Position numbers and translations under genes: made by a program. A stretch of 24,807 nucleotides of DNA, taken from the NCBI GenBank assembly GCA_900547615.1, contig URHH01000031.1:1-24807 (forward strand). The letters run 5' to 3'. Of the stretch, positions 1-7,569 are shown piece by piece (position 1 is the stretch's first letter; each line of letters starts with the position of its first letter). Under the pieces are notes generated by a model, which saw nothing but the letters and a program-made list of their open reading frames with translations, was not told where the DNA came from and ran no database searches. Origin of the DNA: an uncultured Blautia sp. GTDB taxonomy: Bacteria; Bacillota; Clostridia; Lachnospirales; Lachnospiraceae.

Positions 1-130
1 CGCTTGCTGCCACAAAAAGGATTCCCTCTTTTTTTAATCCCCGGATAAGGGGAAACAGTTCTTCCGGAAGTTTCTGTGCTCCATTTAAAAGAAGCGTTCC
101 GTCCAGGTCACTTGCAACCAGCTTAATCAT
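1..130 (-). CDS. Cof-type HAD hydrolase, partial (3' end outside window)
   Basis: Only the first 43 codons are inside the window. The translation begins MIKLVASDLDGTLL, which is the HAD motif I (DxDGT) with both catalytic aspartates, at residues 8 and 10. The following stretch (LPEELFPLIRGLKKEGILFVAAS) fits the Cof/IIB subfamily, whose members dephosphorylate sugar phosphates, nucleotides or cofactors in the cytosol. The ATG at 128-130 overlaps the stop of the upstream HAD gene by 8 bases, so the two are translationally coupled, and an AAGGTG-type ribosome site lies just before it. Family membership is clear from motif I. The substrate cannot be inferred. Confidence 0.8.
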   Translation of the reverse strand, partial: MIKLVASDLDGTLLLNGAQKLPEELFPLIRGLKKEGILFVAAS

Positions 131-788
131 CTCTTTCACCTTTATAGATCCGCACAAGCTCTTCCGGCTTTTCTGCCACAAGATCTGCGCCATTTTCATT
201 TAATTCTTTTCTGTCCCGAAAGCCCCACAGAGCGCCCACTGTATACATTCCCGCCGCACGTCCTGTCTGCATATCTGTAGCTGTATCTCCCACATACATA
301 CATTCTTCCGGCTTTACGCCAAACTCCCGGGCAATCTTTAAAGGTCCTTCCGGTGACGGCTTTCTTTTAATCTCCTCACTCTGACCGAGAACCAGATCAA
401 AATCTCCTCCGAACATTTCTGAAATCACCTTTACAGCAGCAGGGTGCGGTTTATTGGAGCATACTGCAAGTTTCGCTCCCGCTTCTTTCAGGGCTTTAAT
501 GGTTTCCGGCATTCCCGGATAATGCGTCACCTTATACATGGGGTCTTCTGCAAACATTTTTCTATAGAGTCTCTGTCCCTCTTCATAATGGACAAGCTCC
601 TCATCTCCGGCGTCCTTTAAGCACCGGCGCATCAGCATATTCGCTCCCTCTCCGCTGTAATAGCGAAAATCGTCTACTTTAAGGCGGCGAAGCCCAAACT
701 GATCCATGATCTCATTGGTCACATATGCCATAGATTCCAGCGTATCTGCCAGCGTTCCGTCCAAATCAAAAATACATGCCTTTAACAT
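123..788 (-). CDS. HAD family hydrolase, phosphoglycolate phosphatase-like
   Basis: A 221-residue protein with all four HAD motifs: motif I FDLDGT with Asp8 and Asp10, motif II Ser111 in the CSNKP context, motif III Lys143 in KRKPSPEG, and motif IV GDTATD with Asp168 and Asp172. The helical cap between residues about 15 and 90 and the overall length match the Gph/PGMB-type subclass I phosphatases. It is a cytosolic phosphomonoesterase; candidate substrates are phosphoglycolate or another small sugar phosphate. It starts 4 bases after the maf stop and overlaps the next HAD gene, so maf and the two phosphatases form one operon. A metabolite-repair role is plausible from that grouping, but this is inference. 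Confidence 0.85.
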   Translation of the reverse strand: MLKACIFDLDGTLADTLESMAYVTNEIMDQFGLRRLKVDDFRYYSGEGANMLMRRCLKDAGDEELVHYEEGQRLYRKMFAEDPMYKVTHYPGMPETIKALKEAGAKLAVCSNKPHPAAVKVISEMFGGDFDLVLGQSEEIKRKPSPEGPLKIAREFGVKPEECMYVGDTATDMQTGRAAGMYTVGALWGFRDRKELNENGADLVAEKPEELVRIYKGERDD

Positions 789-792
789 CTTT

Positions 793-1386
793 CTATCCTC
801 TCAAATTTATTCCAAGCTTTTTTCCCTCATAAAGCAGTCTGGCAACAGGCAGACCTACTACGTTATGATAATCTCCGCGTATTTCTTTTACATAAATCCC
901 GAACGGTCCCTGAATACCATAGCTTCCCGCTTTATCCGCAGGATCGCCTGTTTCTACATAAGCTTCTATTTCTTCTTCGGAAACAGGGTAAAAGGTAACA
1001 TCTGTGCATTCCGAAAAACTGCGGCGCTGCCACCTTCCCTCCTGGAAAAACGCAATGGTCACTCCTGTATAAACCTGATGAGTATTTCCCTGCAGCATTT
1101 CCAGCGTTTTCCTGGAATCTGCTTTGTCAGAAGGTTTCCCCAAAATCTTTCCCTGAAATGATACAATGGTATCTGCACCGATCACCACTGTCCCTTCCTC
1201 TTCCGAAATTGTCTCTGCCACCTGAAAAGCTTTTTCCGCAGACAGTTCCTCCACGATCCGGGAAGGCTCTGTCTCTCTGATATGCTCTTCCCCACTTCCT
1301 GTTATAACCTGAAAATCAACACCTGCCCATGCAAGAAGCTCCCGCCTTCTCGGTGAGGCAGACGCCAGTATGATCTTATTTTTCAT
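793..1386 (-). CDS. maf: Maf family nucleoside triphosphate pyrophosphatase
   Basis: A 197-residue protein with the Maf/HAM1-fold signature at the N terminus (ILASASPRRREL, residues 6-17, containing Ser9 and Arg13), then IGADTIV around Asp72, GKP at Lys84, the DKAGSYGIQG loop (151-160) and GDYHNVVGLP (171-180). These are the conserved Maf positions. The family hydrolyses non-canonical or modified nucleoside triphosphates (dTTP/UTP type, m7GTP or pseudo-UTP depending on subgroup) to monophosphates, and overexpression in Bacillus blocks septation. The DxxG-type residues do not let me assign the subgroup with certainty. The start is supported by an AAAGGAG site 7-8 bases upstream. It leads the three-gene operon with the two HAD phosphatases and has its own promoter. 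Confidence 0.93.
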   Translation of the reverse strand: MKNKIILASASPRRRELLAWAGVDFQVITGSGEEHIRETEPSRIVEELSAEKAFQVAETISEEEGTVVIGADTIVSFQGKILGKPSDKADSRKTLEMLQGNTHQVYTGVTIAFFQEGRWQRRSFSECTDVTFYPVSEEEIEAYVETGDPADKAGSYGIQGPFGIYVKEIRGDYHNVVGLPVARLLYEGKKLGINLRG

Positions 1387-1413
1387 GTTTTGTCTCCTTT
1401 GTTTCTACTACCT

Positions 1414-1442
1414 AGTATACCCTCTCTTTTCCCTGTTCGCAA
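1414..1442 (-). promoter_or_regulatory. Promoter of the maf operon
   Basis: Minus-strand -35 TTGCGA (1437-1442) and -10 TATACT (1414-1419), separated by 17 bases. Transcription would begin about 20 bases before the maf start codon. It is the only good promoter before maf and diverges from the acidic-protein gene. Confidence 0.7.
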
Positions 1443-1452
1443 CTTATTTTTC

Positions 1453-1477
1453 ACAGCCGCATTCGGCAGCTGTTTTT
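1453..1477 (+). terminator. Terminator-like hairpin with no obvious gene upstream
   Basis: On the plus strand an 8-bp stem with one C-A mismatch (outer arms ACAGC and GCTGT, 1453-1473) is followed directly by five T residues. It lies between the divergent maf promoter and the acidic-protein gene, where no plus-strand gene ends. It may block stray transcription or attenuate a plus transcript that starts further left. It could also be chance. Confidence 0.35.
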
Positions 1478-1576
1478 CCCTGAAATCTCTTTTTATGAAA
1501 AGCACATTTATACCTTTTCTTTTTCCTTGAAAAGTATTACAATAGCAGTAGGTTTTCATGAAAGGAGATTCGAATT

Positions 1577-1957
1577 ATGGCAAAAAAGAATAATTACTGG
1601 GGTCTTGTAGCTGTAGGCGCTCTCACAGCTGCCGCTGCCGGAGCAGTTGCTGCCCATCTTGTAAAAAATCACAGAAAAAATATTATGCTGGAAGATGACT
1701 TTGAGGATTTAGATGATTTAGAAGATCTTGATGATTTCGAGGAAAGGATCAAAGAAGAAAAAGAAACTTTCCAGGCATGGGATATTCCTTCTCAGGAAGA
1801 AGCTGAAGAAGATGATCAGCCAGAACAGGAAGAAGCTGCCCCGGAAGAAAGCACAGAAGAAGCTGCTGAGGAAACACCTGCAGAAGAAACAGAAACACCA
1901 GAGGAAGAAACAGCTCCTGACTCCTCAGAAGAGACGGAAGAAGAAACAGAAAATTAA
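1577..1957 (+). CDS. Small single-pass membrane protein with long acidic tail
   Basis: A 126-residue protein I cannot assign to a named family. Residues about 9-29 form one hydrophobic, Ala/Gly-rich helix after a short basic N terminus (MAKKNN). A short basic patch (KNHRKN, 30-35) follows, then roughly 90 residues dominated by Glu, Asp, Thr and Pro. The acidic region opens with a quasi-repeat DDFEDLDDLEDLDDF (40-54) and becomes Glu-rich low-complexity sequence to the end. The basic residues after the helix suggest a cytoplasmic tail by the positive-inside rule, but topology is uncertain. The start is secure: AAAGGAGAT sits 8 bases upstream and a TACAAT -10 with a poor -35 precedes it (1538-1543). 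It stands alone, with its own terminator. The similar region in Lachnospiraceae genomes is usually called hypothetical. Confidence 0.8.
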   Translation: MAKKNNYWGLVAVGALTAAAAGAVAAHLVKNHRKNIMLEDDFEDLDDLEDLDDFEERIKEEKETFQAWDIPSQEEAEEDDQPEQEEAAPEESTEEAAEETPAEETETPEEETAPDSSEETEEETEN

Positions 1958-1970
1958 GTTAAGTTTAAAT

Positions 1971-2003
1971 GAACCCCCGGAAAATTCCGAGGGTTCGTTT
2001 TTT
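1971..2003 (+). terminator. Terminator between acidic-protein gene and ferredoxin gene
   Basis: Arms GAACCC and GGGTTC with inner CGG/CCG pairing (1971-1996) are followed on the plus strand by a run of six T (1998-2003). It ends the acidic-protein transcript. On the minus strand it lies just after the ferredoxin stop and is followed by an AT-rich tract, so it may serve both convergent genes. Confidence 0.8.
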
Positions 2004-2012
2004 ATATTTTTC

Positions 2013-2405
2013 TTATGCTTCTTTAATCTCCAGTACGTCTGCCGGACATGCTTTTACACAGATTCCGCATGCAATACATTTGCTTGCATATTCTTTGTCT
2101 TCTGCTTTTACCATTACGCCAAACGGACATGCTTCCACACATTTGCCGCAGCCGATACATTTTTTCTTGTTGATCATGTATACGCCTTTTGCATTCTGAG
2201 TGATCGCGCCTTCCGGACAGGCTGCCGCACACTTGCCGCACTGTACGCAGTTTACAGGCTTCGGTGTCACACCGTCTTTTTTCACATCAATATGTATGCA
2301 GGAATATTCTTCTTTGTACTCCTTGTAAAAAGCCTCTGAACAGGCAACTTCACAAGCTTTGCATGCCATGCAGGCATCTTTCTTTGCCACGTTTAATCTT
2401 TTCAT
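2013..2405 (-). CDS. Ferredoxin-like electron carrier with four [4Fe-4S] sites
   Basis: A 130-residue iron-sulfur protein. Sixteen cysteines form four CxxCxxCxxxC motifs: 12/15/18/22, 53/56/59/63, 83/86/89/93 and 110/113/116/120, with Pro after three of the last cysteines. An extra Cys36 lies between the first two motifs. This layout matches the HycB/CooF/DmsB-type electron-transfer subunits, which carry low-potential electrons between oxidoreductases in the cytosol. A longer reading from a GTG at 2420 is open, but GGAGGG at that place is the ribosome binding site for the ATG at 2403-2405, so I use the shorter start. No partner hydrogenase or dehydrogenase is adjacent, so the redox partner is unknown. 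It follows glnS and may be read partly from it. Confidence 0.88.
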   Translation of the reverse strand: MKRLNVAKKDACMACKACEVACSEAFYKEYKEEYSCIHIDVKKDGVTPKPVNCVQCGKCAAACPEGAITQNAKGVYMINKKKCIGCGKCVEACPFGVMVKAEDKEYASKCIACGICVKACPADVLEIKEA

Positions 2406-2467
2406 TTTTGTGCCCTCCACATAATATTCTTTTGTTTTGGGTGTTTTGGCACCCTGGTTTTATATGA

Positions 2468-2498
2468 AGCGCTCAGAATCACCAGGACTCCGAACGCT
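2468..2498 (-). terminator. Hairpin after glnS, weak terminator candidate
   Basis: In the minus-strand RNA, AGCGUUCGGA pairs with UCUGAGCGCU over ten positions, including two G-U pairs, around an 11-base loop. It begins 10 bases after the glnS stop. The tract after it (TCATATAAAA) is a poor U-run, so termination may be partial and could let the ferredoxin gene be co-transcribed. Confidence 0.4.
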
Positions 2499-2507
2499 CA
2501 CATTTCC

Positions 2508-4175
2508 TCAGGCTTTCGGAAGCTTAAATGAACTTTTCAGAGATACGATGCGGTTAAATACCGGCGCTCCCTCTTTGGAATCATGAATGTCAGCGCAGAA
2601 AAATCCGTTGCGGACAAACTGATAGCTGTCGTAGCCTTCTGCCTCCATAAGAGACGGCTCCACATATGCCGTTACTTTTGTAAGAGAGTTTGGATTCACA
2701 TTCAGAGAACCGTCCTCTTTATTATACACGCCTTTTTCTTCGTCTACAATATTTTCATAAAGACGTACTTCTGCTTTTCCTGCATTGGAAGCCTCCACCC
2801 AGTGAATGGTTCCTTTTACTTTTCTTCCGTCCGGTGCATTTCCGCCCTTTGTCTCCGGGTCGTAAGTACAGTGAACAACGCTCACTGTGCCGTCTTCATT
2901 CGTCTCATAGCCTGTACATGTCACAAAATAAGCATTCATTAAGCGCACTTCTGTTCCCACAAACAGTCTCTTATATTTTTTCGGAGGATCGATCATAAAG
3001 TCTTCTCTCTCGATGTAAAGCTCTTTTCCAAACGGAAGCTTACGGCTTCCAAGAGATTCGTTTTCCATGTTGTTGGGAGCTTCCAGATATTCCACCTGTC
3101 CCTCCGGATAATTATCGATCACCAGCTTAATCGGATCGAGAACTGCCATAAGACGCGGACGTTTTAATTTCAGATCCTCTCTGATGCAGTATTCCAGCAT
3201 TGCATAATCTACAGAGCTGTTCGCTTTTGACACACCGCAAAGATCCACGAACATTTTAATGGATTCCGGTGTAAAGCCGCGGCGTCGAAGAGCTGCGATA
3301 GATACAAGTCTCGGATCGTCCCAGCCGTCTACAATTCCGTCTTCTACCAGTTTTTTAATGTATCGTTTTCCTGTTACCACGTTTGTAAGGTACAGTTTTG
3401 CAAACTCGATCTGCTTTGGAGGATGAGGATATTCCAGTTCTCTTACCACCCAGTCGTAGAGCGGTCTGTGGTCCTCAAATTCCAGAGTACAGATAGAGTG
3501 AGTAATTCCCTCGATTGCGTCCTCGATCGGATGAGCAAAATCGTACATCGGATAAATACACCACTTATCTCCTGTGTTGTGGTGTGTCATATGTGCCACA
3601 CGGTAGATAACCGGGTCACGCATATTCATGTTCGGAGATGCCATATCAATTTTGGCACGGAGAACCTTTTCTCCGTCTCCGTATTTTCCTTCTTTCATCT
3701 CTTCAAAAAGCTTCAGGTTTTCCTCTACGCTTCTGTTTCTGTAAGGGCTCTCTTTTCCAGGCTCAGTGAGGGTTCCTCTGTACTGGCGGATTTCCTCTGC
3801 GTTTAAATCACACACAAAAGCCTTTCCTTTTTTTATGAGTTTTACGGCAGCCTCATACATCTGCTCAAAATAATCAGATGCAAAAAACAGTCTGTCTTCC
3901 CAGTCTGCTCCCAGCCATTTAATATCTTCTTTGATGGATTCTACAAACTCTATCTTCTCTTTTGTAGGGTTTGTGTCATCAAAACGCATATTAAATTTTC
4001 CGTTATACTCCTTTGCAAGACCGTAGTTCAGAAGAATAGACTTTGCATGTCCAATATGCAGATAACCGTTTGGTTCCGGCGGGAAACGCGTGTGTACGGT
4101 ATCGTAAACACCCTCTGCCAGGTCTTTATCAATGATGTTTTCAATAAAATTTTTTGAAACAGTTTCGTTCTCCAT
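2508..4175 (-). CDS. glnS: Glutaminyl-tRNA synthetase
   Basis: A 555-residue class I synthetase, close to the usual length of bacterial GlnRS (554 in E. coli). It charges tRNA-Gln with glutamine in the cytosol. The N-terminal catalytic core carries [15 protein letters not shown] with the HIGH motif at 40-43, and RFDDTNP at 64-70, a GlnRS/GluRS signature. The GlnRS-type C-terminal beta-barrel region runs from about residue 335 and includes the [15 protein letters not shown] segment. The KMSKS loop is unusual: the expected VMSKR is VTGKR at 267-271, followed by a normal GWDDPR. AGGAGGG precedes the ATG by 7 bases. It lies 35 bases downstream of tRNA-Thr with no space for its own promoter, so it is likely transcribed with that tRNA. 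Confidence 0.96.
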   Translation of the reverse strand: MENETVSKNFIENIIDKDLAEGVYDTVHTRFPPEPNGYLHIGHAKSILLNYGLAKEYNGKFNMRFDDTNPTKEKIEFVESIKEDIKWLGADWEDRLFFASDYFEQMYEAAVKLIKKGKAFVCDLNAEEIRQYRGTLTEPGKESPYRNRSVEENLKLFEEMKEGKYGDGEKVLRAKIDMASPNMNMRDPVIYRVAHMTHHNTGDKWCIYPMYDFAHPIEDAIEGITHSICTLEFEDHRPLYDWVVRELEYPHPPKQIEFAKLYLTNVVTGKRYIKKLVEDGIVDGWDDPRLVSIAALRRRGFTPESIKMFVDLCGVSKANSSVDYAMLEYCIREDLKLKRPRLMAVLDPIKLVIDNYPEGQVEYLEAPNNMENESLGSRKLPFGKELYIEREDFMIDPPKKYKRLFVGTEVRLMNAYFVTCTGYETNEDGTVSVVHCTYDPETKGGNAPDGRKVKGTIHWVEASNAGKAEVRLYENIVDEEKGVYNKEDGSLNVNPNSLTKVTAYVEPSLMEAEGYDSYQFVRNGFFCADIHDSKEGAPVFNRIVSLKSSFKLPKA

Positions 4176-4210
4176 CTCTGTCCCTCCTAAAATTTATGGT
4201 ACAAAAAAAG

Positions 4211-4282
4211 AGCTGATGACGGGAATTGAACCCGTGACCCCTTCCTTACCAAGGAAGTGCTCTACCTCTGAGCCACATCAGC
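4211..4282 (-). tRNA. tRNA-Thr (anticodon GGT)
   Basis: A complete 72-base cloverleaf. The acceptor stem is GCTGATG/CATCAGC, the D-arm GCTC/GAGC, the anticodon stem CTTCC/GGAAG with loop TTGGTAA giving anticodon GGT, the variable loop has 5 bases, and the T-arm is ACGGG/CCCGT around TTCAATT. The discriminator base is U. CCA is not encoded; the next bases are C and then seven T (4203-4209 on the minus strand), so CCA must be added by nucleotidyltransferase. A leader hairpin (CGGCA/TGCCG) lies between the promoter and the 5' end. It decodes ACC/ACU threonine codons. Confidence 0.95.
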
Positions 4283-4322
4283 ATCTCTGTTCACGGCAGC
4301 ATGATGCCGCTCACAGTTGTTT

Positions 4323-4351
4323 ATGTTATCAGAATTTTATTCTGTTGTCAA
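4323..4351 (-). promoter_or_regulatory. Promoter of tRNA-Thr and probably glnS
   Basis: Perfect -35 TTGACA (4346-4351) and -10 TAACAT (4323-4328) with a 17-base spacer. The -35 begins 3 bases beyond the sigH stop. The spacer is almost filled by a 15-base perfect inverted repeat, CAGAAT-TTT-ATTCTG on the plus strand (4330-4344). Confidence 0.85.
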
Positions 4352-4354
4352 CAC

Positions 4355-4936
4355 TTAGCAGGAAAATTTTTTAATCTTTGTGCGGATACGGCGCATGGCG
4401 TTGTCAACGGATTTGTGTGACTTTCCAAGAAGCTCTCCTATCTGCTGATAACTGTTTCCATCCAGATAACAGTCAAGTACTCTGTTTTCCATAGGGCTTA
4501 AGCATCTCTTGATCTCTTCTCTTAAATTTTCCGCATTTTCCTGATCGATCAGGATCGATTCCGGATTTTCCATATGGAAATCTTCGAAATTTCCCTCTTC
4601 GTCTTCATGGCTTAAAGAAACATAAGAATTTAAAGGCTGGTGCTTCTGTCTGTTGGAATTTTGAATGGCATTATACATCTGTCTGTCAATGCAGAGTCTT
4701 GCAAACGTCTGGAACGATGCTTCTTTATCCGGCTGATAATCCCGCACAGCCTTAAAAAGCCCGATCATTCCCTCCTGGATCAGATCGTCTGTGTCTCCGC
4801 CTATGAGAAACATGGCTCTTGCCTTTTTCCGTACCAGTTCCTTATATTTTTCTATAAGATAGTCTGATATGCCCTCCTCCCCTTTTCGGAATCGGGCAAT
4901 CAGCTCCTCGTCTTTTATATTGTCGTACCGGCTCAT
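4355..4936 (-). CDS. sigH: RNA polymerase sigma factor, SigH family
   Basis: A 193-residue sigma-70 family factor. Region 2 spans about 20-95, with DLIQEGMIGLFKAVRDYQ (51-68) for core binding and -10 recognition and FQTFARLCIDRQM after it. Region 4 with its helix-turn-helix spans about 145-193 (YQQIGELLGKSHKSVDNAMRRIRTKI). Region 3 is absent, as in Spo0H/SigH. In Bacillus and Clostridium this factor drives early stationary-phase, sporulation or competence genes. The position downstream of cysS-mrnC-rlmB is the classical SigH locus and supports the assignment. GGAGGC lies ahead of the ATG. It is the last gene of the operon; no clear terminator follows, and the next promoter starts immediately. 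Whether this organism sporulates cannot be told here. Confidence 0.9.
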   Translation of the reverse strand: MSRYDNIKDEELIARFRKGEEGISDYLIEKYKELVRKKARAMFLIGGDTDDLIQEGMIGLFKAVRDYQPDKEASFQTFARLCIDRQMYNAIQNSNRQKHQPLNSYVSLSHEDEEGNFEDFHMENPESILIDQENAENLREEIKRCLSPMENRVLDCYLDGNSYQQIGELLGKSHKSVDNAMRRIRTKIKKFSC

Positions 4937-4964
4937 TCTGCCTCCGCTGTCTTTCTGTTCTGTC

Positions 4965-5702
4965 TTATTTTGCTGACAGGCGCTGTCTCACAATCTCATA
5001 TGCAAGCACACCTGCTGCCACAGATGCATTGAGAGAATCAATCTCTCCTTTCATGGGGATTGAAGCAATATAATCGCATTTTTCCCGGATCAGGCGGCTG
5101 ACGCCCTCTCCCTCATTTCCGATCACAAGACCGATCGGCCCTGTAAGATTCAGGCGATACATAGTTTCTCCGCCCATGTCTGCACATGCAAACCAGATAC
5201 CCTTTTCTTTTAATTCATCAATCGTTTTTCCAAGATTTGTCACCTTTGCCACAGGCGTATAATTTAACGCTCCTGCAGATGTTTTCGCCACTGTGGATGT
5301 AAGTCCCACTGCACGGCGTTTCGGTATGATCACACCGTGCGCCCCTGCCAGGTTTGCTGTACGGATGATCGCGCCCAGATTATGGGGATCTTCAATTCCG
5401 TCAAGAAGGAAGATAAAAGGCGGCTCGCCCTTTTCTTCTGCTTTTTTTAAAATATCCTCCACCTCGGCGTACTCATAAGCTGCCACCTGGGCAATGACTC
5501 CCTGATGCGCGCCTGTCTCGCTTAACTGATCCAGACGTTCTTTCGGAACAAAATTTATAATTGTATCGTGTTTTCTCGCTTCTCTTGCAATGCTTCGAAC
5601 CGGTCCGTCCTGACAGCCGTCCAGAATAAAAAGCTTATCTACGCATCTTCCTGCCCGGAAGGCTTCCATAACTGCATTGCGTCCTTCTATCTGCTCACTC
5701 AT
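4965..5702 (-). CDS. rlmB: 23S rRNA (guanosine-2'-O)-methyltransferase RlmB-type (SpoU/TrmH family)
   Basis: A 245-residue SPOUT methyltransferase with the three SpoU motifs: DGIEDPHNLGAIIRTA (101-116, Asn108 and Arg114), GLVIGNEGEGVS (191-202) and SLNASVAAGVLAYE (223-236). These build the trefoil-knot AdoMet site. An N-terminal substrate-binding L30e-like domain (IEGRNAVMEAF, from residue 5) is present. The family member in this operon methylates the ribose of G2251 in 23S rRNA. The start overlaps the mrnC stop by 4 bases (ATGA), with AAGGAG about 10 bases upstream. The coupling to a 23S-processing enzyme is functionally coherent. Confidence 0.93.
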   Translation of the reverse strand: MSEQIEGRNAVMEAFRAGRCVDKLFILDGCQDGPVRSIAREARKHDTIINFVPKERLDQLSETGAHQGVIAQVAAYEYAEVEDILKKAEEKGEPPFIFLLDGIEDPHNLGAIIRTANLAGAHGVIIPKRRAVGLTSTVAKTSAGALNYTPVAKVTNLGKTIDELKEKGIWFACADMGGETMYRLNLTGPIGLVIGNEGEGVSRLIREKCDYIASIPMKGEIDSLNASVAAGVLAYEIVRQRLSAK

Positions 5703-6148
5703 TTTTTTCTTTTCTCCTTAATTGCCAGCTCCTGTGCAGTCAGTCCTGCATGAACAAGCTCTGTCATACGTGTAAAATCTTCTTTCAGATACAGATACCC
5801 TATAAGCGCCTCAAACCCGGTGGCTCGCCTGTAATCCGACATGGTGGCGTGTTTTGCCATTGTGGGAGAGTGGGCATTTCTGCCCCGTCTGTACACTCCC
5901 GCTTCCTCTTCGGTCAGCATAGGTTCCAGCACTTCCATCATGGCAGACTGGGACGCAGCCTTTACAAGGCTGCTTGCCTGCTTGTGAAGGCGGTTTACAG
6001 GACAGTTTCCTCTTTTTACAAGAACGGTGCGCACGATCAGCTCGTACACTCCGTCCCCGATATACGCCAGAGTCAGAGGAGAATAGGTCCGTAAATTCAT
6101 ATCCTTTAAGCCAAATACTTCTTTCAGATTTTTTAAGCCCGTTTCCAT
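5699..6148 (-). CDS. mrnC: Mini-ribonuclease 3
   Basis: A 149-residue RNase III catalytic domain without a double-stranded RNA-binding domain. The signature [14 protein letters not shown] (27-40) carries the catalytic Asp32 and Glu36, and RRGRNA (87-92) and [16 protein letters not shown] (106-121, Glu113) complete the active site. Mini-III matures 23S rRNA ends in Bacillus. Its start overlaps the end of cysS by 16 bases and is preceded by AGGGAAGG, and its stop overlaps rlmB, so it is translationally coupled on both sides. The order cysS-mrnC-rlmB is the same as in Bacillus. Confidence 0.94.
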   Translation of the reverse strand: METGLKNLKEVFGLKDMNLRTYSPLTLAYIGDGVYELIVRTVLVKRGNCPVNRLHKQASSLVKAASQSAMMEVLEPMLTEEEAGVYRRGRNAHSPTMAKHATMSDYRRATGFEALIGYLYLKEDFTRMTELVHAGLTAQELAIKEKRKK

Positions 6149-7542
6149 TTTACGCCTTCCCTGGTATCTTTAAGAATAATTCCTTTTTCCAGAAGCTCGT
6201 CTCTGATCTCGTCTGCCCTTGCAAAATTCTTTGCTTTTCTTGCTTCCTGACGTTCCTCAATAAGAGCCTCGATCTCTTTATCCAGGATTTCTTCTTTTTT
6301 GATCACCTTCAGTCCCAGAACGTCGGCAAGCTTCACAAGCTGTGAGAGAAGCGCGTCTGCAAAAGCGGCGCTGCTTTTCTCTGTCACATTTGTATTTGCA
6401 AATTTTACAAGCTCAAAAATTGCTGCCAGTGCGTCTGCTGTGTTAAAGTCGTCTTCCATTGAAGCCTCAAATTTTGCTGTAAAGCCTTCTGCCTCAGTAA
6501 GAAGCGCTTTCTCTTCTTCCAGAAGCTCCGAAACGGCTGCGTTTTCTTTTCTGTCTTTTAAGCGGCCTGCACCTTCTGTAATACGCTCCAGCGCGTTTTT
6601 GGAAGCTTCCATTAAATCCGCGCTGAAATTTAACGGACTTCTGTAATGGGCGTTCAGCATAAAGAAGCGAAGCACCTGCAGATCATACTGCTCGCTGATT
6701 TCCCGGACGGTGCGGAAATTTCCAAGAGATTTTGACATTTTTCGGTTATCAATATTTAAGAAAGCATTATGAAGCCAGTATCTTGCAAATGGCTTTCCGT
6801 TGCAGCACTCGCTCTGTGCAATCTCGTTTTCATGGTGCGGGAATACAAGATCCTCGCCGCCTGCGTGAATGTCGATTTCCTCTCCCAGATATTTTTTGGA
6901 CATAACGGAGCATTCAATATGCCAGCCGGGACGTCCGTCACACCAGGGTGATGTCCAGAACGGCTCTCCTTCTTTTTTCGGTTTCCACAGTACAAAATCA
7001 AGAGGATCTTCCTTCTGTTCCTCTCCTGATACCTGAAGAGAACGGAAGCCTGACTGCAGGTCGTCCAGATTTTTGTGGGAAAGCTTTCCGTATTCTTTAA
7101 ATTTTTTCACGCGGAAATATACTGTGCCGTCTTTCGCAGCATAGGCATATCCTTTATCCACAAGAGTCTGGATCATCTCGATCATACCGTCGATTTCCTG
7201 TGTTGCAAGCGGGTGGGTAGTTGCTGGTTTGACGTTCATTCCCTCCATGTCCTTCTTGCACTCCGCAATATAACGGCTGGAAATCTCTTCTGCACTTACG
7301 CCTTCCTCAATGGCTTTTTTGATGATCTTGTCGTCCACATCTGTAAAGTTGGATACAAAATTCACTTCATATCCCTTATATTCCATATAGCGGCGCACCG
7401 TATCAAATACGATCATGGGACGCGCGTTTCCGATGTGAATCAGATTGTATACTGTCGGACCACATACATACATTTTTACCTTGCCTTCTTCCAAAGGCAC
7501 AAACTCTTCTTTTCTTCTTGTAAGAGTATTAAAAAGTTTCAT
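6133..7542 (-). CDS. cysS: Cysteinyl-tRNA synthetase
   Basis: A 469-residue class I synthetase, full length for the family. It shows the zinc ligands Cys27 (MYVCGPTVY), Cys211 ([10 protein letters not shown]), His236 and Glu240 ([11 protein letters not shown]), the HIGH-type motif HIGN at 36-39, and a normal KMSKS at 268-272. It charges tRNA-Cys. GGAGG is present upstream of the ATG and 27 bases separate it from ispF. I see no T-box leader at the operon head, so control by uncharged tRNA-Cys is not supported. Confidence 0.97.
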   Translation of the reverse strand: MKLFNTLTRRKEEFVPLEEGKVKMYVCGPTVYNLIHIGNARPMIVFDTVRRYMEYKGYEVNFVSNFTDVDDKIIKKAIEEGVSAEEISSRYIAECKKDMEGMNVKPATTHPLATQEIDGMIEMIQTLVDKGYAYAAKDGTVYFRVKKFKEYGKLSHKNLDDLQSGFRSLQVSGEEQKEDPLDFVLWKPKKEGEPFWTSPWCDGRPGWHIECSVMSKKYLGEEIDIHAGGEDLVFPHHENEIAQSECCNGKPFARYWLHNAFLNIDNRKMSKSLGNFRTVREISEQYDLQVLRFFMLNAHYRSPLNFSADLMEASKNALERITEGAGRLKDRKENAAVSELLEEEKALLTEAEGFTAKFEASMEDDFNTADALAAIFELVKFANTNVTEKSSAAFADALLSQLVKLADVLGLKVIKKEEILDKEIEALIEERQEARKAKNFARADEIRDELLEKGIILKDTREGVKWKRA

Positions 7543-7569
7543 GTCTTTTTTCCTCCACTCTCTTCTCTT

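Noticed and set aside
706..1161. Plus-strand frame antisense to the HAD and maf genes
   Set aside because: It is a shadow of two clear minus-strand genes, with no ribosome site.
1728..2339. Plus-strand Lys-rich frame across the acidic gene and the ferredoxin
   Set aside because: It is a frame-shifted reading of the acidic low-complexity tail and antisense ferredoxin, and it crosses a terminator.
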